From Oscillospiraceae bacterium (GTDB taxonomy: Bacteria > Bacillota > Clostridia > Oscillospirales > Oscillospiraceae), in NCBI GenBank assembly GCA_017519975.1, contig JAFWRM010000044.1, positions 1 to 53,065 on the forward strand: a DNA stretch of 53,065 bases, in the 5' to 3' direction. The notes beneath the pieces are model-generated. The model made no database searches. It had not been told where the DNA came from and saw only the letters and a list, made by a program, of their open reading frames with translations. The stretch's first letter is position 1; each line of letters opens with the position of its first letter. The position numbers and the translations under genes are program-made. Shown here one piece after another: positions 41,163 through 49,398 of this stretch.

Positions 41163-41474
41163 TTACTCCTCCATCAGCGCGGCGATGGAGTCCTTCGAGA
41201 TCAGGCCCACGCTGCGGTCGGCTTCCTCTCCGCCGCGGAACACCACGAGGCAGGGAATGGAGGAAACGTCGTACTCCTCCGCCAGCTCGTCCTCATCGTC
41301 GATGTTGATGGAAACGATCTTGTAAGCGCTCTGTTCCTCCGCCAGCTCGTCCAGCATCGGGCGCATGGTACGGCAGGGGCCGCACCAGTCCGCGTTGAAA
41401 TCGGCCAGCACGGGGATCTCGGATCTCAGCACCTCGGCCTCAAAATTCTCTTTCGTTACTTCGATCACAGCCAT
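41163..41474 (-). CDS. trxA: Thioredoxin
   Basis: This 103-aa protein is a standard thioredoxin: VLADFNADWCGPCRTM with the CGPC active site, a cis-Pro in SSIPCLVVF and a C-terminal helix. It carries electrons from TrxB to peroxidases and reductases. It overlaps no gene but starts three bases after the ohrR stop, with AAGGAGC in the ohrR end. Confidence 0.96.
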   Translation of the reverse strand: MAVIEVTKENFEAEVLRSEIPVLADFNADWCGPCRTMRPMLDELAEEQSAYKIVSINIDDEDELAEEYDVSSIPCLVVFRGGEEADRSVGLISKDSIAALMEE

Positions 41475-41476
41475 TG

Positions 41477-41920
41477 TTAAAGCTCCTTTTCAACGTTTGT
41501 CAGTATCTTTCCCAGAAGCGTTCCCAGCTGGAGCGCCTCCTCTTCCTCCAGACCGAGACAGCCGGCCATCTTCGCCGGCACGGCCAGTGCCCGGTCCCGC
41601 AGGGCCAGTCCCCTGTCGGTGAGGCTGAGCCGGATGCTGCGCGCGTCCTCCGGATTCCGGGAACGCTTCAGATATCCCTTGTTCTCCAGCTTCCGAAGGA
41701 TCGGCGTCAGCGTGCTGGGGTCCAGCAGCAGCGCACTGCTGAGCTGGCCGGCCGTGCTGCTTCCCATCTCCCAGTAATACATCATCACGACGTACTGCGT
41801 ATAGCTGAGATCCAGGTCGTCCAGCAGCGGCTGATAGCGCCGTATGATCTCCTTCGAGCACAGGTAGAGTGGGAAGCACAGCTGGTTGCGCAGCCGCAGC
41901 GCGTCGTACGGCCCGGTCAC
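41477..41920 (-). CDS. ohrR: OhrR-type MarR family peroxide-sensing repressor
   Basis: This 147-aa MarR protein has the OhrR sensing residues at the same numbers as the Bacillus protein: Cys15 (NQLCFPLY), with Tyr29 and Tyr40 available to bond it, plus a further Cys21. The winged HTH has LDPSTLTPILRKLENKGYLKR. OhrR proteins leave DNA when Cys15 is oxidised by organic hydroperoxides. The start is GTG at 41920, one base after the gpx stop. A matching operator covers the operon promoter, so autoregulation is expected. Confidence 0.92.
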   Translation of the reverse strand: MTGPYDALRLRNQLCFPLYLCSKEIIRRYQPLLDDLDLSYTQYVVMMYYWEMGSSTAGQLSSALLLDPSTLTPILRKLENKGYLKRSRNPEDARSIRLSLTDRGLALRDRALAVPAKMAGCLGLEEEEALQLGTLLGKILTNVEKEL

Positions 41921-41921
41921 G

Positions 41922-42461
41922 TCACAGAAGCGCGGCGATCTCGGCGTCGAACTCGGCGGGGTCGCTGGTGGGGGGATAGCGCTTGACGACGTTGCCCTCG
42001 CGGTCCACCAGGAACTTGGTGAAATTCCATTTGATGTCGTTGGGCTTCTTGCAGGTGTCGCTGATCTTGGCGATCATCTTCATGGCGGCCTTGTTCTTGA
42101 GCCCCTCCACCTTCTCATCGGGCTGAGCCTGCTTCAGGAAGGTGAAGAGAGGCTCTTCATTTTCTCCGTTCACTTCGATCTTGGCCAGCTGATCGAACTG
42201 GGTCTGATATTTGGCGGTGCAGAAATCGTGGATCTCGCCCTCGTCGCCAGGCGCCTGATGGCCGAACTGGTTGCAGGGGAAGTCCAGCACCTCGAACCCC
42301 TGGTCGTGGTATTTTTCATAAAGCTTCTCCAGCGCCTCATACTGGGGGGTGAAGCCGCAGCCCGTGGCGGTGTTGACGATCAGAAGAACTTTGCCCTTCA
42401 GATCGGCCAGGTCAAGAACGGCGCCTTTCCGCGCCCGGACGGTAAAATCATAGATGCTCAT
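41922..42461 (-). CDS. Glutathione peroxidase-family thiol peroxidase
   Basis: This 179-aa protein has the GPx motifs NTATGCGFTPQYEAL with peroxidatic Cys35, LDFPCNQFG (catalytic Gln) and WNFTKFLVDREG (catalytic Trp). It uses Cys, not selenocysteine. A second Cys near residue 81 could be the resolving Cys of thioredoxin-dependent GPx enzymes, which fits trxA and trxB in the same operon. It reduces hydroperoxides. It is the first gene after the OhrR-controlled promoter, with GGGAGG before the start. Confidence 0.94.
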   Translation of the reverse strand: MSIYDFTVRARKGAVLDLADLKGKVLLIVNTATGCGFTPQYEALEKLYEKYHDQGFEVLDFPCNQFGHQAPGDEGEIHDFCTAKYQTQFDQLAKIEVNGENEEPLFTFLKQAQPDEKVEGLKNKAAMKMIAKISDTCKKPNDIKWNFTKFLVDREGNVVKRYPPTSDPAEFDAEIAALL

Positions 42462-42496
42462 GAATGGATCCTCCCTGATATTATTTCGGTAACGAA

Positions 42497-42514
42497 TTAA
42501 TTGTATAAAATTAA
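42497..42514. promoter_or_regulatory. OhrR operator
   Basis: TTAATTGTATAAAATTAA is an 18-bp palindrome with one mismatch. It matches the core of the Bacillus ohrA operator (TTAATTGTATACAATTAA) at all but one or two positions. It overlaps the -10 of the gpx promoter, so OhrR bound there would repress the operon. Confidence 0.82.
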
Positions 42515-42528
42515 ATAGGGCGTGTCAA
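42500..42528 (-). promoter_or_regulatory. Promoter of the gpx-ohrR-trxA-trxB operon
   Basis: On the minus strand TTGACA (42528-42523) and TACAAT (42505-42500) are exactly 17 bases apart. Confidence 0.85.
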
Positions 42529-42592
42529 CTGTTTTTTGCGGTTTTTTTGAAGCCGGAGGCAACGGACCGGGGGAGAGAGCCGGATCGGAAGC

Positions 42593-42620
42593 GGGCGGCC
42601 GGGAAGGGATCCGGCCGCCC
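42593..42620. repeat. GC-rich hairpin near the element junction
   Basis: GGGCGGCCGG and CCGGCCGCCC form a perfect 10-bp stem around GAAGGGAT. No T-run follows on either strand. Confidence 0.45.
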
Positions 42621-42637
42621 GTAATATGTTCTGTGTG

Positions 42638-42768
42638 CAGTTTTTGTCACAGTTTTTTCTGCCCGGCGAAAAGGCCGGAAAAAAGAAAAACCCGGAAACC
42701 CTTGTAATACAAGGACTTCCGGGTGGAGCTGCTAGGCAGATTCGAACTGCCGACCTCATCCTTACCAA
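42638..42768. repeat. Left attachment repeat (attL) with displaced tRNA-Thr 3' half
   Basis: This 131-base segment repeats 44163-44292 with about eight differences. The last 53 bases (42716-42768) are identical to 44240-44292 and contain the 3' half of tRNA-Thr(GGU), breaking off in the anticodon loop. The copy also keeps the tRNA terminator hairpin (42676-42723). This is the footprint of a tyrosine integrase inserting into a tRNA gene. The fragment cannot fold as a tRNA. Confidence 0.88.
42676..42723 (-). terminator. Duplicated tRNA-Thr terminator inside attL
   Basis: On the minus strand ACCCGGAAGTCCTTG pairs with CAAGGGTTTCCGGGT, followed by TTTTTCTTTTTT. It probably stops minus-strand transcripts leaving the element. 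Confidence 0.75.
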
Positions 42769-42837
42769 TTCATTGGGAGTTGTTTTAGCATAATATTTCA
42801 ATGTTTTATTATCGGACATTAATGTGATTCTAAAGTG

Positions 42838-43185
42838 CTACTCAGGTTTTTGGTTTGCCATATCAGCAATAAAACTAGGTTTTTGCATTTCTGCTAAATA
42901 CATAGAATGAATCTTTTCTCTTTGACCATCAATTGTTTCGATTTCAATAGTATACCAACGATCAATATTATTGAACATCTCAACGATTTGGTATTTGTTA
43001 ATCTGAACCATAGATGACGGCCTTGTCTTATCTGAATAAAAGACCAGACTTTTTGTCGTCGGCAACCCTAGTGTTTTACGAACCAGTTTTTCTTGATCAT
43101 CTGGGTTTTCGTTTCCAGAATAATACTTATCTGTTTCCAACAATACTGTCTTATTCTCTTTTTTTAGTATTACTTCTTGTACCAT
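42838..43185 (-). CDS. Orphan protein of the tRNA-Thr element, 115 aa
   Basis: I recognise no family in this AT-rich 115-aa gene. The protein is soluble and Lys/Glu-rich with mixed beta/alpha character (MVQEVILKKENKTVLLETDKY, then IDRWYTIEIETIDGQ). There is no signal peptide. A GAGGTTG site lies before the ATG. Its codon use differs from the GC-rich host genes, which supports foreign origin. Confidence 0.65.
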   Translation of the reverse strand: MVQEVILKKENKTVLLETDKYYSGNENPDDQEKLVRKTLGLPTTKSLVFYSDKTRPSSMVQINKYQIVEMFNNIDRWYTIEIETIDGQREKIHSMYLAEMQKPSFIADMANQKPE

Positions 43186-43283
43186 GACTCAACCTCATCG
43201 CCTACAATTCCTATTCTTACCATAAAAATTTAAGAAAACCAATTCCCATAGTCTTCCCCTCCGACATACAGAATATCAAATGG

Positions 43284-43730
43284 TTAATTAGTATTCCTGT
43301 TTCTTCCATAAAAAACCCTGCCCGACTCAAGATTGGATCTGTATTTGCAAGCTTTGCTATAGAGTTTATTCTCAAGCACACAATGTTTGACATCGGAGCA
43401 TTCTAAATACCTATCACAACATCCAAAAGAAGGAGATTTGGATTCATAATTCTCAACACAATAGTCCGTAATGCGCATGATGTACTGAACTAAAAACTTG
43501 GAATCAAGAGGGAAATAAATATGTGTGTTAGTTTTGTCTGACATTAATTGCCTTGTTTCCGCTTCTGAAGGTAATTCTCCAATATGTTCAAATATCTTTG
43601 TAGTTACTGCCAATTCATACTTTTGTTTTGTTTCTTTTATATTGAGTACAACAGTATTCCGCGTCGGATCAATAGTAGTATTCAAGAAGGGAGGATATGA
43701 GGATTCACCTAAAAACGGAAAGAGTCGCAC
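43284..43730 (-). CDS. Cys-rich orphan protein of the tRNA-Thr element, 148 aa
   Basis: This 148-aa protein has a Cys-rich C-terminal half: CVENY, FGCCDRYLECSDVKHC and KACKYRSNL, ending GRVFYGRN. The spacing resembles small proteins common in clostridial mobile elements, but I cannot name the family. The Cys pattern could bind a metal or cluster. The first ATG lies inside the integrase remnant on the other strand, so the true start may be later. The two element genes may form an operon, 98 bases apart. Confidence 0.6.
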   Translation of the reverse strand: MRLFPFLGESSYPPFLNTTIDPTRNTVVLNIKETKQKYELAVTTKIFEHIGELPSEAETRQLMSDKTNTHIYFPLDSKFLVQYIMRITDYCVENYESKSPSFGCCDRYLECSDVKHCVLENKLYSKACKYRSNLESGRVFYGRNRNTN

Positions 43731-44100
43731 GATAGATGTTAATCCTGATGTAATCGAACTTCTGAGGAGACTGAGACAGGAACAGGCAGCCAGTTGTATT
43801 AGCTCTTTTGTTTTCAGTCAGGACGGAAGCCCAGAGGCCATGCATCCACAAAGCCCTACACGCTTCTTCACCAATTTTGGGAAGAAATATGGTGTTGATG
43901 ATTTCCATCCTCATAAACTGAGGCACACATTTGCAAGCGTGGCAATCACTGCCGGGGCAGACATTGCCAGTGTGAGTGAAAAGCTCGGTCACAGTGACAA
44001 AGCAGTTACTTTGAGGATGTACACTCACGCTGATGCAGAGAGTATGAAACGAGCCTCAGATATCTTCAGAGAGGCCGTCAAGAAAGCAGCTCAAGCATAA
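43696..44100 (+). pseudogene. Tyrosine integrase remnant (C-terminal catalytic part)
   Basis: The readable part begins near SPKNGKSRTIDVNPDVIELL, the beta-hairpin region of phage-type integrases. It retains the catalytic HKLRH (HxxR), LGHSDKAVT and MYTH (nucleophile Tyr). The arm-binding domain, core-binding domain and first catalytic Arg are missing, and the DNA upstream is occupied by an antisense gene. It cannot be an independent integrase. A short C-terminal protein could still be made from an ATG near 43697. Confidence 0.82.
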
Positions 44101-44162
44101 AAACAGCACAAGAAAACGGCGGTCAGGAATCATCTTGACCGCCTACTTTTTTGCCCTCGTCA

Positions 44163-44323
<161 letters not shown>

Positions 44324-44327
44324 GTGC

Positions 44328-44404
44328 TGGCGACCCAGAACGGGCTCGAACCGTCGACCTCCAGCGTGACAGGCTGGCGTTCTAACCAACTGAACTACTG
44401 GGCC
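44328..44404 (-). tRNA. tRNA-Asp (GUC)
   Basis: The 77-nt cloverleaf has acceptor GGCCCAG/CTGGGTC, anticodon loop CTGTCAC (anticodon GTC), discriminator G and encoded CCA. It is transcribed first, four bases before tRNA-Thr. Confidence 0.96.
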
Positions 44405-44422
44405 ATTTTTCAGCGCCCGCTT

Positions 44423-44451
44423 ATTATAGCGTGACGCATTCAGACTGTCAA
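44423..44451 (-). promoter_or_regulatory. Consensus promoter of tRNA-Asp/tRNA-Thr
   Basis: On the minus strand TTGACA (44451-44446) and TATAAT (44428-44423) are 17 bases apart, a perfect sigma-A promoter. The rluA-family stop codon TGA lies inside the TTGACA hexamer. Confidence 0.92.
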
Positions 44452-45392
44452 GGGGCGGGGGAAAAAATAGTTTCAGTTTTTTGCGCGGGGAAGAGGGAAA
44501 GAACGGAGGCCATGTCTTCCCGCTCCACCGGCGCCTGCAGATCCATCCGTTCGCCGGTCAGAGGGTGGGAGAACTCCAGCCGCGCGGCGTGCAGCAGGTG
44601 GGCGGATACGCCGTACCGCGCCCCCAATGCCAGGGAGGCCGGCGTTCCGTACAGGCGATCCCCCAGCAGGGGGCAGCCCATGTGGGCGCAGTGGACCCGG
44701 AGCTGATGCGTGCGGCCGGTCTCCGGCCGCAGAGCCACCAGGGACAGGCCGCCGGACTCCGCCAGCACCCGCCATCGGGTGACGGCCGGCTGTCCGTCCG
44801 GACGCACTTCCCGCTTCATGTCCGACGGGGCCGTCCGGGCGATGGGAGCGTCCACGACGCCCTCCCGTGCCGGCATGGCACCGCAGATTACCGCCAGATA
44901 GGTCTTGCAGGCGGAGGAGTCCCGAAGCGCCCCGGTCAGCAGTGCGTGCATGTAGCTGTTTTTCGCCAGCAGGACGACGCCGGAGGTGTCTCTGTCCAGA
45001 CGGTTCACGGCGTGGACGGCGGGCGGCTGCCCCTGTGCCGACCGATAGCCGGCGGCAAAGTTGCACAGGGTGCCGCCGTACCGGGAGCGGGTGGGGTGGA
45101 TCAGCAGGCCCGCCGGCTTGTTCACCGCCAGAAAACCCTCTTCCTCGTACCGAATGGAAAGCGGGCCCTTCTCCGGAACCAGATCGCTCTCCGGCTCGCA
45201 GGCGTCCGCGTCCGCGGTGAGCACGTCCCCCGGGCGGAGCACGCGGTCCGTAAAGGAGGGCTCCCCATTGACGTACAGCGCGCCGGCCGCCTTCAGACGG
45301 CGCACGAAAGCGGCGGAGGCTTTCAGCTCCCGCCGCAGAACGTGATACGCTTTTCTGTCCGGCCCTTCCGGAACGGTGAAGGTCAGGATCAT
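44448..45392 (-). CDS. RluA-family pseudouridine synthase
   Basis: This 314-aa protein has an S4-like N-terminal region (FVRRLKAAGALYVNGEP), then the RluA catalytic motif HAVNRLDRDTSGVVLLAKN with the active Asp, and the later ALRPETGRTHQLRVH. It isomerises uridines in rRNA or tRNA; the exact position (RluD-, RluC- or YtzG-like) is not evident. It overlaps murF by four bases (ATGA). Confidence 0.92.
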   Translation of the reverse strand: MILTFTVPEGPDRKAYHVLRRELKASAAFVRRLKAAGALYVNGEPSFTDRVLRPGDVLTADADACEPESDLVPEKGPLSIRYEEEGFLAVNKPAGLLIHPTRSRYGGTLCNFAAGYRSAQGQPPAVHAVNRLDRDTSGVVLLAKNSYMHALLTGALRDSSACKTYLAVICGAMPAREGVVDAPIARTAPSDMKREVRPDGQPAVTRWRVLAESGGLSLVALRPETGRTHQLRVHCAHMGCPLLGDRLYGTPASLALGARYGVSAHLLHAARLEFSHPLTGERMDLQAPVEREDMASVLSLFPAQKTETIFSPAP

Positions 45393-46750
45393 TTCAGTTT
45401 TTCCAGCTCCGCGACCACTTCGTCGAAGCCCATGCTGTGGGACGCCTTGACCAGAACGGTATCTCCCCGGCGGATCAGGGACGGCAGAACGGAGAACAGC
45501 GCCTCCTTCAGCGGAAAGTGCCAGGCCTCCGTCTCAAACTGGCCGGAGATGAAGCCCTTGTAGATGAATTCCGCTTCCGCGCCGAGGCAGATCAGACTGT
45601 CGATCCCGTACCGGCCGGCAAGAACGCCGATGCTGCGGTGCAGGTCGCGGCTGGCGGCGCCAAGCTCCTTCATGTCGCCGAGGATGGCGACTCTGCGCCC
45701 GGGAAGGGTGCTGAGGGAGGCCAGGGAAGCGGCGACGGAATTGGGATTGGCGTTGTAGCAGTCGTCGATGATGCGCACGAAGCCGGTGTCTTTTATGCTG
45801 GCGCGGCTGCCCACGGGCGCGTAGCTCAGCAGGCCCCGGGCGATCTCGTCCGGCGTCTCGCCCAGCAGCGTGCCCACGGCGGCGGCGGGGAGAGCCCCCA
45901 GGGTCATATGGCTGCCGAAGGCGGGAATGTAGACGGAAAAGCGGACATCTCCGTGGATCAGATCGCACAGCACGCCCTGCGTTCCGTCCGGCTGCACGTT
46001 GTCCGCCCGCCATTCACAGGCGTCCCCGTGGCCGAAGGTGATCTTCCGCAGGCCGGGATCGAAGGCGGCCAGCTTTTCGTCATCCCCGTTCACGACGGCC
46101 ACGCCGTCGGCCGGCATGAACCCGTAGACTTCGCTTTTGGCCTTCAGAACGCCGTCCAGATCGCCGAGGTTCTCCAGATGGCAGAAGCCGATGGCGGTCA
46201 TCACGCAGATATCCGGCCGCACCATGTCCGCCAACACGGACATCTCGCCGAAATCGCTGATGCCCATTTCGATGACGGCGACCTCGTCTTCTGCGCCGAT
46301 GGACAGCAGGGAGAGAGGCACGCCGATATCATTGTTGAGATTGGCGGGGGTGCGGAACACGCGGAATCGGGCGGACAGCGCGGCGGCGATCATCTCCTTG
46401 GCGGTGGTCTTTCCCACGCTGCCGGTCACCCCGACGACGGGGATGCTCAGCTGACTTCTGTACCACCGGGCCAGATCGATGAGGGCCTTCCGGGTGTTCT
46501 CCACCAGGATCACAGGTCCTCCGGCTTCCGGGAGCGGCTTCTGCGCCAGAACGGCCGAAGCCCCCGCGGCAAAGGCCGCCGGAGCGTAGTTGTGCCCGTC
46601 TGCCCGGGCGCCGGGGATGCAGACGAAAAGATCGCCGGGACGGACTTCGCGGTTATCCCGGACGACGCCGGTGACGACGGCGGCCGGATCGCCGCCCTGC
46701 AGTACGCCGCCGGTGACCCGGGCGACGGTTTCCAATGTGACAGGCTTCAT
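45389..46750 (-). CDS. murF: UDP-MurNAc-tripeptide:D-Ala-D-Ala ligase MurF
   Basis: This 453-aa Mur ligase has the ATP loop GVTGSVGKTTAKEM, ANLNNDIGVPLS, VIEMGISDFGEM and DDCYNANPNSVAASL. These are MurF features. It adds D-Ala-D-Ala to the cell-wall precursor. The ATG at 46750 follows GAGG; a GTG at 46768 is possible. It follows ddl, which makes its dipeptide substrate. Confidence 0.95.
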   Translation of the reverse strand: MKPVTLETVARVTGGVLQGGDPAAVVTGVVRDNREVRPGDLFVCIPGARADGHNYAPAAFAAGASAVLAQKPLPEAGGPVILVENTRKALIDLARWYRSQLSIPVVGVTGSVGKTTAKEMIAAALSARFRVFRTPANLNNDIGVPLSLLSIGAEDEVAVIEMGISDFGEMSVLADMVRPDICVMTAIGFCHLENLGDLDGVLKAKSEVYGFMPADGVAVVNGDDEKLAAFDPGLRKITFGHGDACEWRADNVQPDGTQGVLCDLIHGDVRFSVYIPAFGSHMTLGALPAAAVGTLLGETPDEIARGLLSYAPVGSRASIKDTGFVRIIDDCYNANPNSVAASLASLSTLPGRRVAILGDMKELGAASRDLHRSIGVLAGRYGIDSLICLGAEAEFIYKGFISGQFETEAWHFPLKEALFSVLPSLIRRGDTVLVKASHSMGFDEVVAELEKLK

Positions 46751-46764
46751 GCAGCGGGCCTCTT

Positions 46765-47796
46765 TCACTCGTATTTTTTCAGGGACTGGAGGACGATCGT
46801 CCGGATGAACTCATTGTAGGGCATTCCGGCGGCGGCCGCCTCCTTGGGCATCAGGCTGGCCGGAGTGAGACCGGGCAGCGTGTTGGCCTCCAGACACCAG
46901 GCACGGCCCTGATCGTCCACGATGAAATCCATGCGGGCGTAAACCTCCAGCATCAGGGCGTCGAACACCTTCAGGGCCTGCTGCCGCAGCAGCTGTTCGA
47001 TGGCTTCCGGCAGATCGGCCGGACAGTATTCGTCCGTCATGCCCTCCTGATATTTGTTCTTATAATCAAAAAATCCGGATTTCGGGCAGATCTCGATGGC
47101 GGGCAGCGCCTGGCCGGCGATCACGCCCACGTCACACTCACGCCCACGGATATACTGCTCCACGAGCACGGTGTCTTCATACTGAAAGGCAAACGCAAGG
47201 GCCGCTGCGTAGTCCTCCCTCTTCTGCACCACGGAGGTGCCCACGCTGCTGCCTCCGCTGCGGGGCTTGACCACGCAGGGAAAGCCGACGTCGGCGGGGG
47301 CCGCGTCTGTCCGGCGGACGGTGATGCCGTGGGGGGTGAGGATCCCGTTTTTCTCAAACAGCTGCTTGGCCACGCCCTTGTTCATGGCGAGGGCGCTGCC
47401 GAGGCTGCCCGTTCCCGTGTAGCGGATGCCGGCCAGCTCGAACATGGCCTGGACCTTGCCGTCCTCTCCGTCCTCTCCGTGAAGGGCCATGAACACGAGG
47501 TCCGCTTTGGCGCAAATCTCCAGCACGTTCCGGCCCATGCGGCCGAGCCCGTCCGGTCGGCTCTTCATGACGGCGTCCAGATCCGGCACCTGCTCCGAGA
47601 TGCCGCCCAGATCGTCATAATAGCCGGCGGTGAAAACGTCCTCCGGCTTTTCATAGGGGAGGGTGTAACCGTAAAACAGATCCATTAAAACGGCGCGGTG
47701 ACCCAGCTGGCGCAGGGCGGCTGCCGCGTGGCGGCCGCTGATGATGGAAACGTCCCGCTCACGGGAAAGGCCTCCGCACAGAACGATGATATTCAT
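46765..47796 (-). CDS. ddl: D-alanine--D-alanine ligase
   Basis: This 343-aa ATP-grasp enzyme has GGLSRERDVSIISG, FMALHGEDGEDG, YTGTGSLGSALAMNKG, CVVKPRSGGSSVGTS and WCLEANTLPGLTPASL. It joins two D-alanines for MurF. The ATG at 47796 follows AAGGAG. The glycan-precursor genes ddl and murF are followed by the pseudouridine synthase as one likely operon. Confidence 0.96.
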   Translation of the reverse strand: MNIIVLCGGLSRERDVSIISGRHAAAALRQLGHRAVLMDLFYGYTLPYEKPEDVFTAGYYDDLGGISEQVPDLDAVMKSRPDGLGRMGRNVLEICAKADLVFMALHGEDGEDGKVQAMFELAGIRYTGTGSLGSALAMNKGVAKQLFEKNGILTPHGITVRRTDAAPADVGFPCVVKPRSGGSSVGTSVVQKREDYAAALAFAFQYEDTVLVEQYIRGRECDVGVIAGQALPAIEICPKSGFFDYKNKYQEGMTDEYCPADLPEAIEQLLRQQALKVFDALMLEVYARMDFIVDDQGRAWCLEANTLPGLTPASLMPKEAAAAGMPYNEFIRTIVLQSLKKYE

Positions 47797-47920
47797 GACA
47801 GGTGCTCCTTCCTCCCGGCCCGAAGGCCGGGGCGCGATGTGTGCCATCAGTATACATCAGGCCGGCGGGGAATACAAATGGAATTGTTCCGCGGCTGTGC
47901 CGGGGGAAGCAAAAAACTGC

Positions 47921-47949
47921 TTGACAACCATGATGGCATGCAGTATACT
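47921..47949 (+). promoter_or_regulatory. Promoter of the tRNA-Met/tRNA-Glu unit
   Basis: TTGACA (47921-47926) and TATACT (47944-47949) are 17 bases apart, 22 bases before tRNA-Met. Confidence 0.88.
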
Positions 47950-47970
47950 AACATCCGCTGTAAGCGAAAC

Positions 47971-48047
47971 GGCGGCATAGCTCAGTTGGCTAGAGCATTC
48001 GGTTCATACCCGGAGTGTCATCTGTTCGAGTCAGATTGCCGCTACCA
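47971..48047 (+). tRNA. tRNA-Met (CAU), elongator
   Basis: The 77-nt cloverleaf has acceptor GGCGGCA/TGCCGCT with the G1-U72 pair, anticodon loop TTCATAC and encoded CCA. It closely resembles the Bacillus elongator Met tRNA and differs from the CAU tRNA at 12935. Confidence 0.94.
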
Positions 48048-48048
48048 G

Positions 48049-48081
48049 ACATATGGCGGTTACCTCCGTAATCGCCATATA
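48049..48081. repeat. Hairpin between tRNA-Met and tRNA-Glu
   Basis: ATATGGCGGTTAC and GTAATCGCCATAT pair over 13 bases with one G-U around CTCC. No T-run follows, so a tRNA-processing spacer is likelier than a terminator. Confidence 0.5.
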
Positions 48082-48087
48082 TCTTTC

Positions 48088-48162
48088 GGCCCGTTGGTCA
48101 AGCGGTTAAGACACCGCCCTTTCACGGCGGTAACACGAGTTCGATTCTCGTACGGGTCACCA
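48088..48162 (+). tRNA. tRNA-Glu (UUC)
   Basis: The 75-nt cloverleaf has acceptor GGCCCGT/ACGGGTC, anticodon loop CTTTCAC (anticodon TTC) and encoded CCA. Confidence 0.96.
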
Positions 48163-48163
48163 G

Positions 48164-48194
48164 AAAATCCGTCGGCGAAAGCCGGCGGATTTTT
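48164..48194 (+). terminator. Terminator after tRNA-Glu
   Basis: AAAATCCGTCGGC and GCCGGCGGATTTTT pair around GAAA with one G-U and a run of T. Confidence 0.88.
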
Positions 48195-48215
48195 CGATGT
48201 TTCATTCCTCATGAG

Positions 48216-48258
48216 AAAGGCCCGGGGCTCCTCCGAAGGGAGGTGCCCCGGGCCTTTT
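48216..48258. terminator. Second, bidirectional terminator
   Basis: AAAGGCCCGGGGC and GCCCCGGGCCTTTT pair perfectly, with CCTCC/GGAGG extending inward. It separates the tRNA unit from the convergent AEC carrier gene. Confidence 0.88.
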
Positions 48259-48305
48259 CGCGTCCGTCTGTAGGAGAGGGGCCTTTCTTCAGGCCGGCCC
48301 GGTTT

Positions 48306-49268
48306 TCATATCAGGAAGGAAGCGAGGATCGGCATGGTGACAAAACACAGCAGTGTGGTCACCAGCAGCGTGTTCGCGGCCAGCTCCGTCTCACCGTGGT
48401 GCAGTTCCGCCATGGACAGCATGACGGACGCGTTGGGGACGGAGGAAAGTACGAGGATCGAGCCCTTGAACACCGGGTCCAGAGGAAACGGCAGAAGAAC
48501 GGCCCAGCAGAACAGCGGAAAGACGAGAAGCTTCAGCGCCGTGGTCAGGTAGACGAAGGGCCGGGTGAACAGCGCGCGGAAGGGAACGTCGGCCAGCCGT
48601 ACGCCGAGAACGGTCATGCACAGAGGGGTCGACATCCGAGAGACGATGGTCACCGTGTCGGCCAGCCGGGAGGCGATCATCGCCGCCGCCCCGGAAAGAC
48701 GCACGTGGGGCGCCAGAAGATATACGGCCACGCCAACCATGACGCCGACGGACATCGGATTCAGAACGGCCGGCTTCAGGGACATGTACTTCCGGTCGTT
48801 TGTCAGGCAGAACACGCCGATGGTGAACACCAGCAGATTCATGGTAACGGTGAAAACGACGGAATAGCACGCCACCACCGGGTGCTGGGGGAACAGGGAG
48901 GTGATGACGGGAAGACCGAAGAAGCCGGTGTTCCCCAGGACCGCGCCTATGGTGAGAACGCGGTATTTCGGATCGTCGTATTTCCGCTTCAGCAGGAAAT
49001 ACAGGATGAGGACGAACAGAAGCTGCAGACCCAGAGACACGGCAAAGAAAAGGAGCATGCGCATAGCCTCCACGGCGTCGTACCGCAGGGAGAAAAAGGC
49101 GGACATGACGAGGCAGGGGCCGCACAGATAGACGAGAATGACGGAGAAGGCGGGCAGATGATCGGTCTTCAGCAGGGAGGCCTTCGCGAGTCCCCAGCCG
49201 GGGACGATGCAGATCAGCAGGATGACCACGTTGATCAGCGTGGTCTGGAACAGAGCGGTGTTGAACAT
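48306..49268 (-). CDS. AEC (auxin efflux carrier) family transporter
   Basis: This 320-aa protein is nearly all hydrophobic, with about ten membrane segments in two halves, beginning LINVVILLICIVPGWGLAK. Conserved AEC positions are seen in FGLPVITSLFP and, near the C-terminus, LSSVPNASVMLSMAELH. Bacterial AEC members move organic acids such as malate, or are of unknown substrate. The ATG at 49268 follows GAAGG; the longer upstream frame has no site. Confidence 0.88.
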   Translation of the reverse strand: MFNTALFQTTLINVVILLICIVPGWGLAKASLLKTDHLPAFSVILVYLCGPCLVMSAFFSLRYDAVEAMRMLLFFAVSLGLQLLFVLILYFLLKRKYDDPKYRVLTIGAVLGNTGFFGLPVITSLFPQHPVVACYSVVFTVTMNLLVFTIGVFCLTNDRKYMSLKPAVLNPMSVGVMVGVAVYLLAPHVRLSGAAAMIASRLADTVTIVSRMSTPLCMTVLGVRLADVPFRALFTRPFVYLTTALKLLVFPLFCWAVLLPFPLDPVFKGSILVLSSVPNASVMLSMAELHHGETELAANTLLVTTLLCFVTMPILASFLI

Positions 49269-49398
49269 GGCGGGCCTTCTTTCGCTTTTTCTGCGGAGAT
49301 TATAGTACGACGGCCGGGAAGGTGTCAACGCGAGCCCCGCCCGTTGCCCGCCGGGCGGGGCTGTGGTAAGATGGAAAAAACGGAAGGAGGGGACGGAC

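Noticed and set aside
42727-42768. Second tRNA-Thr gene
   Set aside because: Only the 3' half up to the anticodon loop is present; the 5' half is replaced by element sequence.
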